Source: Mycobacterium sp. 852002-40037_SCH5390672 (lineage in GTDB: Bacteria; Actinomycetota; Actinomycetes; Mycobacteriales; Mycobacteriaceae). Taken from it: 64,000 bases of DNA. This document shows, piece by piece, positions 1 to 8,148 of this stretch (positions are counted from its first letter, which is position 1; the number at the start of each line of letters is the position of its first letter). The stretch lies in assembly GCF_001665875.1 (NCBI RefSeq), contig NZ_LZTA01000122.1, forward strand, positions 62,001 through 126,000. Direction: 5' to 3'. The notes under the pieces are model-generated. The model was not told the DNA's origin and made no database searches. It was given only the letters and a program-made list of their open reading frames with translations. Position numbers and translations under genes: made by a program.

Positions 1-429
1 GGCGGCGACCTCGCCGGACGTTTCGGTCCACAACACCTGGCCGCCGCGATGCCGTCACCCGATGCGGTATTCGTCTGCGGACCAACGGCTCTGGTTGAGG
101 CGGTCCGATCGCACTGCAACAACGTGTACACCGAAAGCTTCGTCCCGCCGGCCCTGGATGCACCAGCGAACCCGTCGGGAGGACGAGTCACCTTCTCCGA
201 CAGCGGTGTTGACGTCGCCGACGACGGACGGCCGCTGTTGGAGCAGGCCGAATCCGCCGGCCTGACGCCCGAAAACGGATGCCGGATGGGCATCTGCCAC
301 ACCTGCACGCGGCGCAAAACCGCCGGCACCGTGCGCAACCTGGTCACCGGTGCGGTCTCGACCGCTGCCGATGAGGACGTGCAGATCTGCGTGTCCGTTC
401 CTGTCGGTGACGTGGATCTGTCGCTGTAA
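1..429 (+). CDS. C-terminal part of a 2Fe-2S ferredoxin-type oxidoreductase (partial)
   Basis: The frame is open from base 1 with no start in the window, so only the last 142 residues are present. The first part has a CGP motif (VFVCGPTALVEAV) that ends the NAD-binding half of a ferredoxin-NADP reductase fold. It is followed by a plant-type ferredoxin domain with C-x4-C-x2-C (CRMGICHTC) and a distant fourth Cys (QICVSV). Known relatives, such as the product of M. tuberculosis Rv3230c, pass electrons from NAD(P)H to the acyl-CoA desaturase DesA3. The desaturase gene starts 43 bp downstream on the same strand, so the same partnership is inferred here. Confidence 0.85.
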   Translation, partial: GGDLAGRFGPQHLAAAMPSPDAVFVCGPTALVEAVRSHCNNVYTESFVPPALDAPANPSGGRVTFSDSGVDVADDGRPLLEQAESAGLTPENGCRMGICHTCTRRKTAGTVRNLVTGAVSTAADEDVQICVSVPVGDVDLSL

Positions 430-472
430 CGGTTGAACTATCCAGCCCATGAAACCTCTTGGAGGACAAGCA

Positions 473-1588
473 ATGTCGAACGACAAAATTGCCTTGACAC
501 CCGAACAGGCCGATGCATTCGGCCGTGAACTCGACGCCATCAAGGAGCGCGTGATGGCAGAACTCGGCGAACAGGACGCCGATTACATCCGCCGCGTCAT
601 CAGGGCTCAGCGAGCGCTGGAAGTCGGTGGCCGGGCGCTGTTGTTCGCCGGGTTCCTGCCCCCGGCATGGCTGGCCGGCACCACCATGCTGGGCCTGTCA
701 AAGATCCTGGACAACATGGAGATCGGCCACAACATCATGCACGGCCAGTACGACTGGATGCGCGACCCGGCCATTTCCGGTCGGACCTTCGAGTGGGACA
801 CGGCATGCCCGGCCGATCAATGGCGGCACTCGCACAACTACATGCACCACACCCACACCAACATCGTGGGGATGGACCGCGACATCGGCTACGGAATTCT
901 GCGGATGAGCGAAGACCAGCGGTGGCAGCCATACTTCATCGGCAACCCGATCTACGCCTTCCTGCTGATGGTGTTGTTCCAGTACGGCGTCGCGCTGCAC
1001 GAGCTGGAAACAGAGCGCATTCGCTCCGGTGAGATCCGGCTGGAGGACAAGCTCGACGTCTTGCGGGCCATCTGGAAAAAGACCCGCCGGCAGACTCTCA
1101 AGGATTACGTCGCCTTCCCGCTGCTGGCCGGGCCCTTCGCGCCGTTCGTGTTCACCGGCAACCTCACCGCCAACCTGATGCGCAACGTGTGGTCATACAT
1201 GATCATCTTCTGCGGCCACTTCCCGGACGGGACACAGGAATTCACCGTCGAAGAGACCAAGGACGAGTCACGCGGCATGTGGTATTTCCGCCAGGTCCTC
1301 GGCTCGGCAAACCTTACCGGCGGCCGGCTCTTTCACCTGTTATCCGGCAACCTGTCGCACCAGATCGAACACCACCTGTTCCCCGACATGCCGGCCCGCC
1401 GCTACTCCGAGATCGCGTCCGAGGTGCAGGAGATTTGCGAACGCTACGGCATCCCGTACAACCGCGGTCCGCTGCTGCGTCAATTCGGCACCGTCGTCCG
1501 CAAGATCGTCCGGCTCACCTTCCCAGACTCGTGGGTGCACAAAGCCAGTGCCGACACGTCCACCGAGCCCGAGCCGGTCGCCGCGTAA
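473..1588 (+). CDS. Membrane fatty-acid (acyl-CoA) desaturase, DesA3-like
   Basis: A 371-residue di-iron membrane desaturase that would introduce a double bond into a fatty acyl-CoA chain. The three histidine boxes are visible: GHNIMHGQ, the HSHNYMHHTHT stretch and HQIEHHLFPD. Hydrophobic segments lie between them (around LLFAGFLPPAWLAGTTML, IYAFLLMVLFQYGV and FPLLAGPFAPFVF). ATG 473 is chosen because GGAGG at 461-465 sits 7 nt upstream; an in-frame ATG at 449 lacks this. It probably forms an operon with the reductase ahead of it. The substrate cannot be read from sequence; the pair resembles Rv3230c-Rv3229c, but the locus is different. Confidence 0.9.
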   Translation: MSNDKIALTPEQADAFGRELDAIKERVMAELGEQDADYIRRVIRAQRALEVGGRALLFAGFLPPAWLAGTTMLGLSKILDNMEIGHNIMHGQYDWMRDPAISGRTFEWDTACPADQWRHSHNYMHHTHTNIVGMDRDIGYGILRMSEDQRWQPYFIGNPIYAFLLMVLFQYGVALHELETERIRSGEIRLEDKLDVLRAIWKKTRRQTLKDYVAFPLLAGPFAPFVFTGNLTANLMRNVWSYMIIFCGHFPDGTQEFTVEETKDESRGMWYFRQVLGSANLTGGRLFHLLSGNLSHQIEHHLFPDMPARRYSEIASEVQEICERYGIPYNRGPLLRQFGTVVRKIVRLTFPDSWVHKASADTSTEPEPVAA

Positions 1589-1633
1589 AGCCGCGCGGGT
1601 CCGGCCGTTGCCGCGCGCCGGGACAGGGGGACA

Positions 1634-2158
1634 ATGAGGTCCGTGGAATGGACCGGTGCGCGCTATGCGGATACCCCGACCGTGGAAGCCTCGACGTGGA
1701 TTGCCGCCGACCCGGACCGGGTCTGGAGCCTGGTCTCCGATATCGAGCTGATGCCGGCGTTCAGCAGCGAGCTGAAGGACGTGGAATGGGCCGAAGGATC
1801 GGCCGGCCCGCGGGTGGGCGCTCGCTTCGTCGGACACAACGAGCACGATGCGTTTGGGCAGTGGAGCACCACCTCGCAGATCGTGGCCTGTGATCAGCCG
1901 CACGAATTCACCTGGGCCGTCGGCGAACCCGACAATCCCGCGGCGATGTGGCGATTCCGGCTGGCGCCCCGCGACGGCGGCACCGTCCTGAACTACTGGA
2001 TGCAGATGGGGCCGGGACGCTCGGGTCTGTCGGTGGCCATCGAGTCGATGCCCGATAAGGAACAGAAGATTGTGTTCGTACGGCTGCGCGAGTTCGAGGG
2101 CGCGATCGAAAAGACCCTGGCGGCGATCAAACGGCTGGCCGAACAGGGAGTGCATTGA
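1634..2158 (+). CDS. SRPBCC-family (polyketide cyclase/START-like) protein
   Basis: A 174-residue protein with the usual SRPBCC start: a strand, then DPDRVWSLVSDIELMPAFSSELKDVEW, where a helix and loop close the ligand cavity. It ends in a long helix (REFEGAIEKTLAAIKRLAEQ). These small proteins bind hydrophobic ligands; some are cyclases or lipid carriers, and no catalytic residue can be named here. Its stop codon overlaps the start of the next gene (TGATG), so the two are probably translationally coupled with the flavin monooxygenase that follows. Confidence 0.8.
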   Translation: MRSVEWTGARYADTPTVEASTWIAADPDRVWSLVSDIELMPAFSSELKDVEWAEGSAGPRVGARFVGHNEHDAFGQWSTTSQIVACDQPHEFTWAVGEPDNPAAMWRFRLAPRDGGTVLNYWMQMGPGRSGLSVAIESMPDKEQKIVFVRLREFEGAIEKTLAAIKRLAEQGVH

Positions 2159-3210
2159 TGCGTACCGCCACGACAGTCGAGTTTTCCGGTGCCGGGAGCG
2201 AGGCCGCTGAGGTCGTGGCGTTGGTCGTCGAGGCGGAGAAGCTGGGTCTCGATGTCTGCTGGGTGGCCGAGGCGTGGGGCGCGGATGCGCCGTCGGCGCT
2301 GGGCTACCTGGCGGCGCGGACCGAGCGGATGCTGCTGGGTTCCGGTGTCCTGCAGGTAGGCACCCGGTCACCGGTCATGGTCGCCCAGACCGCGGTCACG
2401 CTGTCCAATCTGTCGAATGGGCGATTTCTACTCGGTTTGGGCGCCTCGGGCCCGCAGGTGATCGAGGGCCTGCACGGTGTCTCGTTCAATCGACCGCTGG
2501 CGCGCATCTCCGAAACGATCGACGTCGTGCGCCAGGTGTTCGATGGCGGCAAAATCTCCTATGCGGGGAAGGAATTCGAGATCCCCAAGCCTGGCGGTGA
2601 GGCGGTGCCGATGCGTTTGTCGACCCGCGCCGAGCACGCCATTCCGGTTTACCTGGCCGCCCTGGCACCGGCGATGCTGCGACTGACCGGACGGGTCGCC
2701 GACGGGTGGCTGGGCACCAGCTTTGTTCCCGAAGGCGCCGGTGATGCCTACTTCTCCCATCTCGATGACGGGCTCGCGGCCGCAAACCGTACTCGCGCCG
2801 ATATCGATATCTGTCAGGGCGCCGAAGTCGCTTTCGCCGCAGACGAAGGCGAGTTGCGGGGCATGATCGCGGGCCGCAAAAAACAGCTGGCCTTCAGTCT
2901 CGGTGGCATGGGATCGTCGAGCACAAACTTCTACAACCGGGCCTACAGCCGGCAGGGTTGGGCAGATGTTGCCGCCGAGGTGCGCGAGCGCTGGCAGCGC
3001 GGCGACCGGGACGGGGCGGCCGGCTTGGTGACCGACGAGATGGTGCTGGCCACTACGCTTATCGGGACCGAGGAGATGGTGACCGCGCGCCTTGCGGTGT
3101 GGCGCGAGGCCGGCGTGAACACCGTGCGGCTGTATCCCGCGGGCGACACGCAGGACGCCAAGCTGGAAACGCTGGGCCGGGCGATCGAGCTGGTGCAGCA
3201 GGCCGGGTGA
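2158..3210 (+). CDS. LLM-class F420-dependent oxidoreductase
   Basis: A 350-residue luciferase-like monooxygenase fold (TIM barrel). The features seen are an N-terminal EAEKLGLDVCWVAEAWGADAPS stretch, the LGSGVLQVGTRSPVMVAQTAVTLSNLSNGRFLLGLGASGPQVIEGLHG segment typical of F420-using members, and AIPVYLAALAPAMLRLTGRVADGW. The family oxidises or reduces alcohols, aldehydes or enones with cofactor F420; the substrate here is unknown. ATG 2158 overlaps the stop of the SRPBCC gene; a TTG at 2155 is an alternative start. It converges on the DUF1214 gene with a 1-bp gap. Confidence 0.85.
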   Translation: MRTATTVEFSGAGSEAAEVVALVVEAEKLGLDVCWVAEAWGADAPSALGYLAARTERMLLGSGVLQVGTRSPVMVAQTAVTLSNLSNGRFLLGLGASGPQVIEGLHGVSFNRPLARISETIDVVRQVFDGGKISYAGKEFEIPKPGGEAVPMRLSTRAEHAIPVYLAALAPAMLRLTGRVADGWLGTSFVPEGAGDAYFSHLDDGLAAANRTRADIDICQGAEVAFAADEGELRGMIAGRKKQLAFSLGGMGSSSTNFYNRAYSRQGWADVAAEVRERWQRGDRDGAAGLVTDEMVLATTLIGTEEMVTARLAVWREAGVNTVRLYPAGDTQDAKLETLGRAIELVQQAG

Positions 3211-3211
3211 C

Positions 3212-4327
3212 TCAGCTCGCCGTCGTGGGGGCGTCGGCCGCCTTGACGAGTTTCACCTCGGGCCGTTGCGGCACACCGTCGGCAAGGAACCACCGAAATG
3301 CCAGGTTCCCGCGCGGATAGCCCAGCGTGGTAAGCGAATTCGGGTGCGCCGTCTTACTGGGGGACAAGACCACCGTCACGGAGCCGTCGCTGTTGACGGC
3401 GGCGCTGTGGCCGTTGACGGAGCACCGGGCATCCCGCGCGCCGAAGGTGGCCATGAATTGGTTCCACACCACCAGGTTCCAGAATCTGCACGGCGGAGGT
3501 CGGTGCGTGATGACCAGCGCCTCGTCGTCGTCGAGCACGAAGCTGCCGTAGGAGTAGCAGGCGTCGCGCGCCGACCAGCCGAAGTTGGCGTCCGGCACCT
3601 GATAGGGATCGGCGAATGCGTTGGCGGCATGTGCGGTTTCGTGCCCCAGCGCGTGCGGCACGTCGTCCTTCTCGCGGACCCTTTCCGCGACGGCCAGCGG
3701 CACGATGGCGAACATGGTCCGCAACCACGTGGCGGCGGCGCGCAGACTCGCCGCGGTCTCGGCGTCACCGTGCCGTATAGGGTCGGGCTCGTCGAGCGCC
3801 TCGATGTGCCACGTCACCGGGCGCCCGGTCAGGGGATCGGCCTGGTAGTCGCGGGTCATCAGCACGGCCGCGTCGGGCGTGGCGGGAAATTCAAACGAGA
3901 AGTTGCCGTCGGCGTCGATATCGAGATCGGTGTCGCGGACGATCGCGACGACCCGGTCGGACCAGGCGCCAGGTGATGGCTCGTTGTAGGCCGTCACCGA
4001 AAAATACACGCTGTCACCCTTATTCCCGCTGATGCGGTACCGGCGATCGGGATCGACCGGGCACATGTTGTAGTAGGCGTCGGTGTTGTCCCCGCCCCAG
4101 CGGCGGTCGCGGCGCAACGGCGTGTTCACCGCGACGAACTGCGGCCGACCCGGTTCGGGAAACAGGTACGTGTCCAGGGCCACGCCCAAGGTGGCGGCGA
4201 GCATGCGATAGCCATCGGCGACGTGCCGGTCGTCGGTGACGGCACGGGCACCCTCGAGGAACGAGTTACCCAGTTCGCCAAGCGTTTTCAGTAATTCCTG
4301 CCAGGCGTCCGTCGACTGGTGCGTCAT
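3212..4327 (-). CDS. DUF1214-domain protein
   Basis: A 371-residue protein. The C-terminal third carries the conserved DUF1214 features (THRPPPCRFWNLVVWN, then LTTLGYPRGNLAFRWFLAD). The N-terminal part (AYYNMCPVDPDRRYRISGNKGDSVYFSVTAYN) matches the jelly-roll region of the same family. The function of the family is not established. Start ATG 4327 overlaps the TGA of the upstream TetR gene by 4 bp, so the repressor and this gene form one translationally coupled operon. No signal peptide is visible. Confidence 0.75.
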   Translation of the reverse strand: MTHQSTDAWQELLKTLGELGNSFLEGARAVTDDRHVADGYRMLAATLGVALDTYLFPEPGRPQFVAVNTPLRRDRRWGGDNTDAYYNMCPVDPDRRYRISGNKGDSVYFSVTAYNEPSPGAWSDRVVAIVRDTDLDIDADGNFSFEFPATPDAAVLMTRDYQADPLTGRPVTWHIEALDEPDPIRHGDAETAASLRAAATWLRTMFAIVPLAVAERVREKDDVPHALGHETAHAANAFADPYQVPDANFGWSARDACYSYGSFVLDDDEALVITHRPPPCRFWNLVVWNQFMATFGARDARCSVNGHSAAVNSDGSVTVVLSPSKTAHPNSLTTLGYPRGNLAFRWFLADGVPQRPEVKLVKAADAPTTAS

Positions 4328-4899
4328 GCGCTGATTCCTTTCAGGAGTAACCTGGTGGTGCGATCGACCCACGCATCGTCGAGTTCGGTGGCGCGGGTGA
4401 GCAGAGCTACCAGGGTGATGCCGGCGATCGTCTCGGCGAGTTCCCCGGCGGTCACGTCCGACCGCACCTCGCCACGCGCCGAGGCGGCCGCGAGCCAGTC
4501 GGCAAGTCCGCCGCCGATGACGCCGGCGAACCGCTCCAGCAGCGCCGAATGCAGAGTCGGATCCGCGGCCAGCTCACCGATCAGCCCCGGCAGCGCCGCC
4601 CTGGCGGCCGGTGTGGTGAGGAAAACCGTTGTGCGGCGCACCATCTCGCGCAGGCCCTCGGGCGTCGATTCGGTATCGGGGATGGCGGTGCCTGCCCCGA
4701 TGGGGAACACCGCCTCGTGCACCAGGTGCGCCTTGCTGGGCCAGCGGCGATAGATGGCGGGCTTGCTGGTGCCCGCGCGCTCGGCAATGGCGGAGACCAG
4801 CAGTCCGGGATAACCGGTTTCGGCCAGCAGCTCAACCGTCGCGCGAAGCACCGCGGCGTCGATCCGGGGGTCACGGGGTCTGCCAAAATCCACTACCAT
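4324..4899 (-). CDS. TetR-family transcriptional regulator
   Basis: A 191-residue regulator. The N-terminal helix-turn-helix is clear: LRATVELLAETGYPGLLVSAIAERAGTSKPAIYRRWPSKAHLV. The C-terminal ligand domain is variable (TetR_C type). It is transcribed with the DUF1214 gene and diverges from the sulfotransferase gene, whose start is only 28 bp away, so it probably controls both. The frame stays open further upstream, but ATG 4899 (MVVDFGRPRDPRID) is chosen because the family N-terminus begins here and the longer reading would run into the divergent gene. Confidence 0.85.
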   Translation of the reverse strand: MVVDFGRPRDPRIDAAVLRATVELLAETGYPGLLVSAIAERAGTSKPAIYRRWPSKAHLVHEAVFPIGAGTAIPDTESTPEGLREMVRRTTVFLTTPAARAALPGLIGELAADPTLHSALLERFAGVIGGGLADWLAAASARGEVRSDVTAGELAETIAGITLVALLTRATELDDAWVDRTTRLLLKGISA

Positions 4900-4927
4900 T
4901 ACGGAACTCAAAGTAACATAAGTCGCC

Positions 4928-6157
4928 GTGAACGTACGCCTCGACGACCTTGCCTCGCCCCGATTCAGCGCCGAGGGCCAGCAGATCCTGGACATGATGG
5001 CCGCGATGGCCCCGGAGTGCCCGTTGGACGCAGCCGCGCTGCATGCCAGGGCCAGCGCCGACACCGGCCTGCACGATTTCGGGCCCGACGACTATCGGGA
5101 ACGCCTCGATGTCTACCTCGCCGCGCTACGCGAGATCGACGGACTGCACGACGCCGGGGTGGTGAACTTCTACGGCCAGCTACTGCAGGTTCTCAAGAAC
5201 CGGCTGCTGTTGACCGACTTGCTGAATCGCGATCCCGAGATCAACGACATCGAACTGCACTCACCGGTGGTCATTGCCGGGCTGCCCCGTACCGGCACCA
5301 CGCATCTGCACAACCTGCTGGCCACGCCGCCGACCTTCCGCACCATGCCGTATTGGGAAAGCAATGAGCCGTTCCCGATGCCGAATGAAGTTGGCGTCGA
5401 ACCGGATCCGCGGCGAACCCGGATGGATGTCGCGGTCGGGGTGATCAACATGGTGATGCCGCATTTCGCGCTCATGCACGAGATGACCACCGATCACGTC
5501 CACGAAGAGATCCAGCTGCTGGCCAATGACGTGTCCACGATGTTGCTCGAGACGCTCGCCGACGTGCCCCGCTGGCGCGACTACTACCACGCTCACGACC
5601 AGACGCCGCACTACGAATACCTGGCCACTCAACTCCGGGCGATGCAGTACCTGCGCGGCGGGCGGCGCTGGCTCCTCAAATCGCCCCAGCATCTCGAGCA
5701 GGTGCCGGTCCTGGATCGGGTATTTCCCGACAGCATCGTCGTGTTCACCCACCGCGACCCCGTACCGGTGGCGCTGTCGATGATCGCGATGATCACGTAC
5801 TCCGCACGCATGCACCGCTCGCCGGTACCGGTGGAGCAGATCGCCAACTCCTGGATCGACCGCCTCGATCAGATGCTCACCGCCCTGATCCGTGACCGCG
5901 ACACCATCGGGCCGGACCGCTCGATCGACATCCGGTTCGACGACTTCATGGCCGACGAACTCGGCGTTGGCGAGCGGGTATACGCACTCGCCGGTGAACC
6001 GTTCACCGACGAGGCGCGCAAGGCCATCGTCGGCTACCTGACAGGCCACCGGCGCGGCCGGCTGGGCAACGTCGAAACGTCATACGAGATGTTCGGGCTG
6101 AACGAGGACAGCCTGCGAGAGCGCTTCGCGCCGTATGCCGAGCGGTTCCTGGCGTAG
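4928..6157 (+). CDS. Sulfotransferase-family protein
   Basis: A 409-residue protein of the PAPS-dependent sulfotransferase family found widely in mycobacteria. The 5'-phosphosulfate loop is GLPRTGTTHLHNLL at residues 118-131. A second nucleotide-contact region is seen as SIVVFTHRDPVPVALSMI. It would transfer a sulfuryl group from PAPS to an alcohol or lipid, but the acceptor is unknown and some members of this subgroup lack proven activity. The start is GTG 4928. It diverges from a TetR gene, which may repress it. Confidence 0.8.
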   Translation: MNVRLDDLASPRFSAEGQQILDMMAAMAPECPLDAAALHARASADTGLHDFGPDDYRERLDVYLAALREIDGLHDAGVVNFYGQLLQVLKNRLLLTDLLNRDPEINDIELHSPVVIAGLPRTGTTHLHNLLATPPTFRTMPYWESNEPFPMPNEVGVEPDPRRTRMDVAVGVINMVMPHFALMHEMTTDHVHEEIQLLANDVSTMLLETLADVPRWRDYYHAHDQTPHYEYLATQLRAMQYLRGGRRWLLKSPQHLEQVPVLDRVFPDSIVVFTHRDPVPVALSMIAMITYSARMHRSPVPVEQIANSWIDRLDQMLTALIRDRDTIGPDRSIDIRFDDFMADELGVGERVYALAGEPFTDEARKAIVGYLTGHRRGRLGNVETSYEMFGLNEDSLRERFAPYAERFLA

Positions 6158-6180
6158 GCCTGGTCGGCTACCTTCTCATC

Positions 6181-7071
6181 ATGGTCACTATGCCCGCCCT
6201 GGACGGCGTCGAACACAGGTATGTCGATGTAGGCGAAGGCGTGACGATTCACGTCGCGGACGCGGGTCCGGCGAACGGGCCGGCCGTGATGCTGGTGCAC
6301 GGCTTCCCGCAGAACTGGTGGGAATGGCACGAGCTGATCGGGCCGCTGGCCGCCGACGGCTACCGGGTGTTGTGCCCGGACTTGCGCGGCTCGGGCTGGA
6401 GCTCGGCGCCGCGATCCAGCTACACCAAGGACGAGATGGCCGACGATCTGGCCGGTGTGCTGGATCGCTTGGGCATCGCCTCCGTCAATCTGGTGGCCCA
6501 CGATTGGGGCGGTCCGGTCGCGTTCATCATGATGCTGCGCCATCCGGAAAGGGTGACCGGCTTTTTCGGGGTGAATACCGTTGCGCCATGGGTAAAGCGG
6601 AGCCTGTCGACGCTCCGCAACATCTGGCGCTTCTGGTATCAGATCCCCATCTCGTTGCCGATCATCGGGCCGCGCGTGATCAGCGATCCCAATTCCCGGT
6701 TCGTCCGCCTGCTGGGCTCATGGGTCGGTGGGGGCTTCACCCTTGCCGAGGAAGATACCCGCATGTACATCGAATGCATGCAACAGCCCGGACACGCGGA
6801 GGCCGGGTCGCGGTGGTATCGCAGTTTCCAGACCAAAGAGATGCTGCGCTGGATGCGCGGAGAGTACGACGACGCTCGCGTCGACGTGCCCGTCCGTTGG
6901 CTCACGGGCACAAAAGATCCGGTGATCACGCCGGATCTGACCGACGGATATGCCGATCGTGTACGGGATTTCGAGGTCGAGCTCGTCGAGGGTGTCGGAC
7001 ACTGGATCGTCGATCAGCGGCCCGAGCTGGTCCTGGACCGGGTCCGGGCGTTCCTCAGAACCGTAACGTGA
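6181..7071 (+). CDS. ephF: Epoxide hydrolase EphF-like (alpha/beta hydrolase)
   Basis: A 296-residue alpha/beta-hydrolase of the epoxide hydrolase type. The oxyanion-hole motif is HGFPQNW (residues 40-46), the nucleophile is Asp108 in HDWGG, the acid is likely the Asp in TGTKDP, and the base is the His of GVGHW near the C-terminus. It would open epoxides to diols. Its place just before the TetR/cyp138 pair matches Rv0134 (ephF) in M. tuberculosis, which supports the name. A second in-frame ATG three codons in is an alternative start. Confidence 0.85.
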   Translation: MVTMPALDGVEHRYVDVGEGVTIHVADAGPANGPAVMLVHGFPQNWWEWHELIGPLAADGYRVLCPDLRGSGWSSAPRSSYTKDEMADDLAGVLDRLGIASVNLVAHDWGGPVAFIMMLRHPERVTGFFGVNTVAPWVKRSLSTLRNIWRFWYQIPISLPIIGPRVISDPNSRFVRLLGSWVGGGFTLAEEDTRMYIECMQQPGHAEAGSRWYRSFQTKEMLRWMRGEYDDARVDVPVRWLTGTKDPVITPDLTDGYADRVRDFEVELVEGVGHWIVDQRPELVLDRVRAFLRTVT

Positions 7072-7101
7072 TCTGCGACAGTGCTTTTGGGACGCGCGAC
7101 G

Positions 7102-7314
7102 CTAATCGACGCCGATGGTGACTTCGGTAGACTTGATGAACACGGTTGCCTTCTGACCCACCTCGAGTCCGAGGTCGGCCGCGGCATCCTTGGTGACCGA
7201 CGACGTGACGACTTGGTCGCCGCCGTCCAGCGTCACCTTGACCACCGCCATCACCGTGCCGAGTTCGACCTCGGTGATGGTCCCTTTGAGCTGATTTCGG
7301 GTTGAGAGCCGCAT
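7102..7314 (-). CDS. Molybdenum-pterin binding (Mop/TOBE) domain protein, molbindin type
   Basis: A 70-residue single-domain protein, MRLSTRNQLKGTITEVELGTVMAVVKVTLDGG and onward. It has the RNQLKGTI...V signature of the Mop/TOBE fold that binds molybdate or tungstate oxyanions in oligomers. It is a stand-alone molbindin and not part of a ModE or ModC protein. ATG 7314 is preceded by a strong GGAGGA ribosome site; an in-frame start ten codons upstream is not needed. No molybdate transport genes lie nearby. Confidence 0.85.
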   Translation of the reverse strand: MRLSTRNQLKGTITEVELGTVMAVVKVTLDGGDQVVTSSVTKDAAADLGLEVGQKATVFIKSTEVTIGVD

Positions 7315-7398
7315 CGCTAGGTCCTCCATTTCGTCAAAAGCCATTCCGGCGATGAGCCTAGGCCCCGAAAACCGCTCGCGCGACGGGTTTCTCCGCCG

Positions 7399-8016
7399 TC
7401 AGTGCCGAGGTCCAAGCAGGGCTACGGACGCATCCACGGCGGGTTCCACGATCTCGCGGATGGCCCGACCGTCTTCGACCGCAAGTGCGGTGAGCTCACG
7501 CAGACCGCCCAACAGGACTACGGCCAGCGGCGCGGTCAACGGAGGCAACTCGGCTCGCCGAAAACCCGGGCTGGCGCTGAGGTCGATCAGCAGGCTGGCC
7601 AACACGGACAGACCACGGCGCTGGACCGGACGAGCGGCATCGCCGAGTGACGGCAATTCGCGGATCAAGCTCAGGGTGATGGCCGGCCGCGATTCGATGT
7701 GGGCGACGTAGGCCTCGACGGCCTGGCGTATCTGGTGGTGCCAGTCGGCCTCGGGATCGACCGCGGACTCGATGCGTTGGCCGAGTATCTCGATGTCGAC
7801 GCCGAGCAGTTCCATAAAGCACTCTTGTTTGCCGGCGAAATGATCGTAGAAGGTGCGCTTGGACGTGCGTGCGTAGCGGACGACGTCGGCGACCGTGCTG
7901 GCGCGGTAGCCGCGCTCGCCGATCGAGGCGGCGAGGCCGTCGAGCAGCCGTTGCCGAAACGGATCGGGATCGCCGGGGGCGGCATCATCGGCCGTTGCGG
8001 CCACCGCTGATGTCAC
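7399..8016 (-). CDS. TetR-family regulator divergent from cyp138 (Rv0135c-like)
   Basis: A 205-residue repressor. The helix-turn-helix reads LLDGLAASIGERGYRASTVADVVRYARTSKRTFYDHFAGKQECF. GTG 8016 is chosen because an AAAGGGG ribosome site lies 8 nt upstream; GTG 8046 would add ten residues. It diverges from the P450 gene, and the gap holds two copies of a GGTAC-N6-GTACC palindrome, very likely its own operators. In M. tuberculosis the same pair is Rv0135c and cyp138 (Rv0136). Confidence 0.85.
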   Translation of the reverse strand: MTSAVAATADDAAPGDPDPFRQRLLDGLAASIGERGYRASTVADVVRYARTSKRTFYDHFAGKQECFMELLGVDIEILGQRIESAVDPEADWHHQIRQAVEAYVAHIESRPAITLSLIRELPSLGDAARPVQRRGLSVLASLLIDLSASPGFRRAELPPLTAPLAVVLLGGLRELTALAVEDGRAIREIVEPAVDASVALLGPRH

Positions 8017-8058
8017 GCAGGGGGCCCCTTTCGGTGAGTGCGACACCTTGTCAGGCTT

Positions 8059-8074
8059 GGTACTTCAGAGTACC
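8059..8074. promoter_or_regulatory. Operator palindrome 1, GGTAC-N6-GTACC
   Basis: The sequence GGTACTTCAGAGTACC is a perfect 5-6-5 inverted repeat in the gap between the TetR gene and cyp138. An identical-architecture copy lies 34 bp further on, three to four helical turns away. The probable ligand is the adjacent TetR protein (inference). Confidence 0.6.
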
Positions 8075-8092
8075 GTACCGGGAAAGAGTTGC

Positions 8093-8108
8093 GGTACACC
8101 GTCGTACC
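8093..8108. promoter_or_regulatory. Operator palindrome 2, GGTAC-N6-GTACC
   Basis: The sequence GGTACACCGTCGTACC has the same arms and the same 6-bp spacing as the copy at 8059-8074, with a different spacer. The conservation of the arms but not the spacer is what a dimeric repressor site should show. It lies 40 bp before the cyp138 start codon. Confidence 0.6.
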
Positions 8109-8148
8109 ACCCCCAGTGCCGGGGCAGATGTTGGGAGCGATCACGAAT

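Noticed and set aside
4899..4928. TTAC...GTAA inverted repeat between tetR and the sulfotransferase gene
   Set aside because: The arms are only 4 bp with a 10-bp spacer in a 28-bp gap; this is expected by chance.
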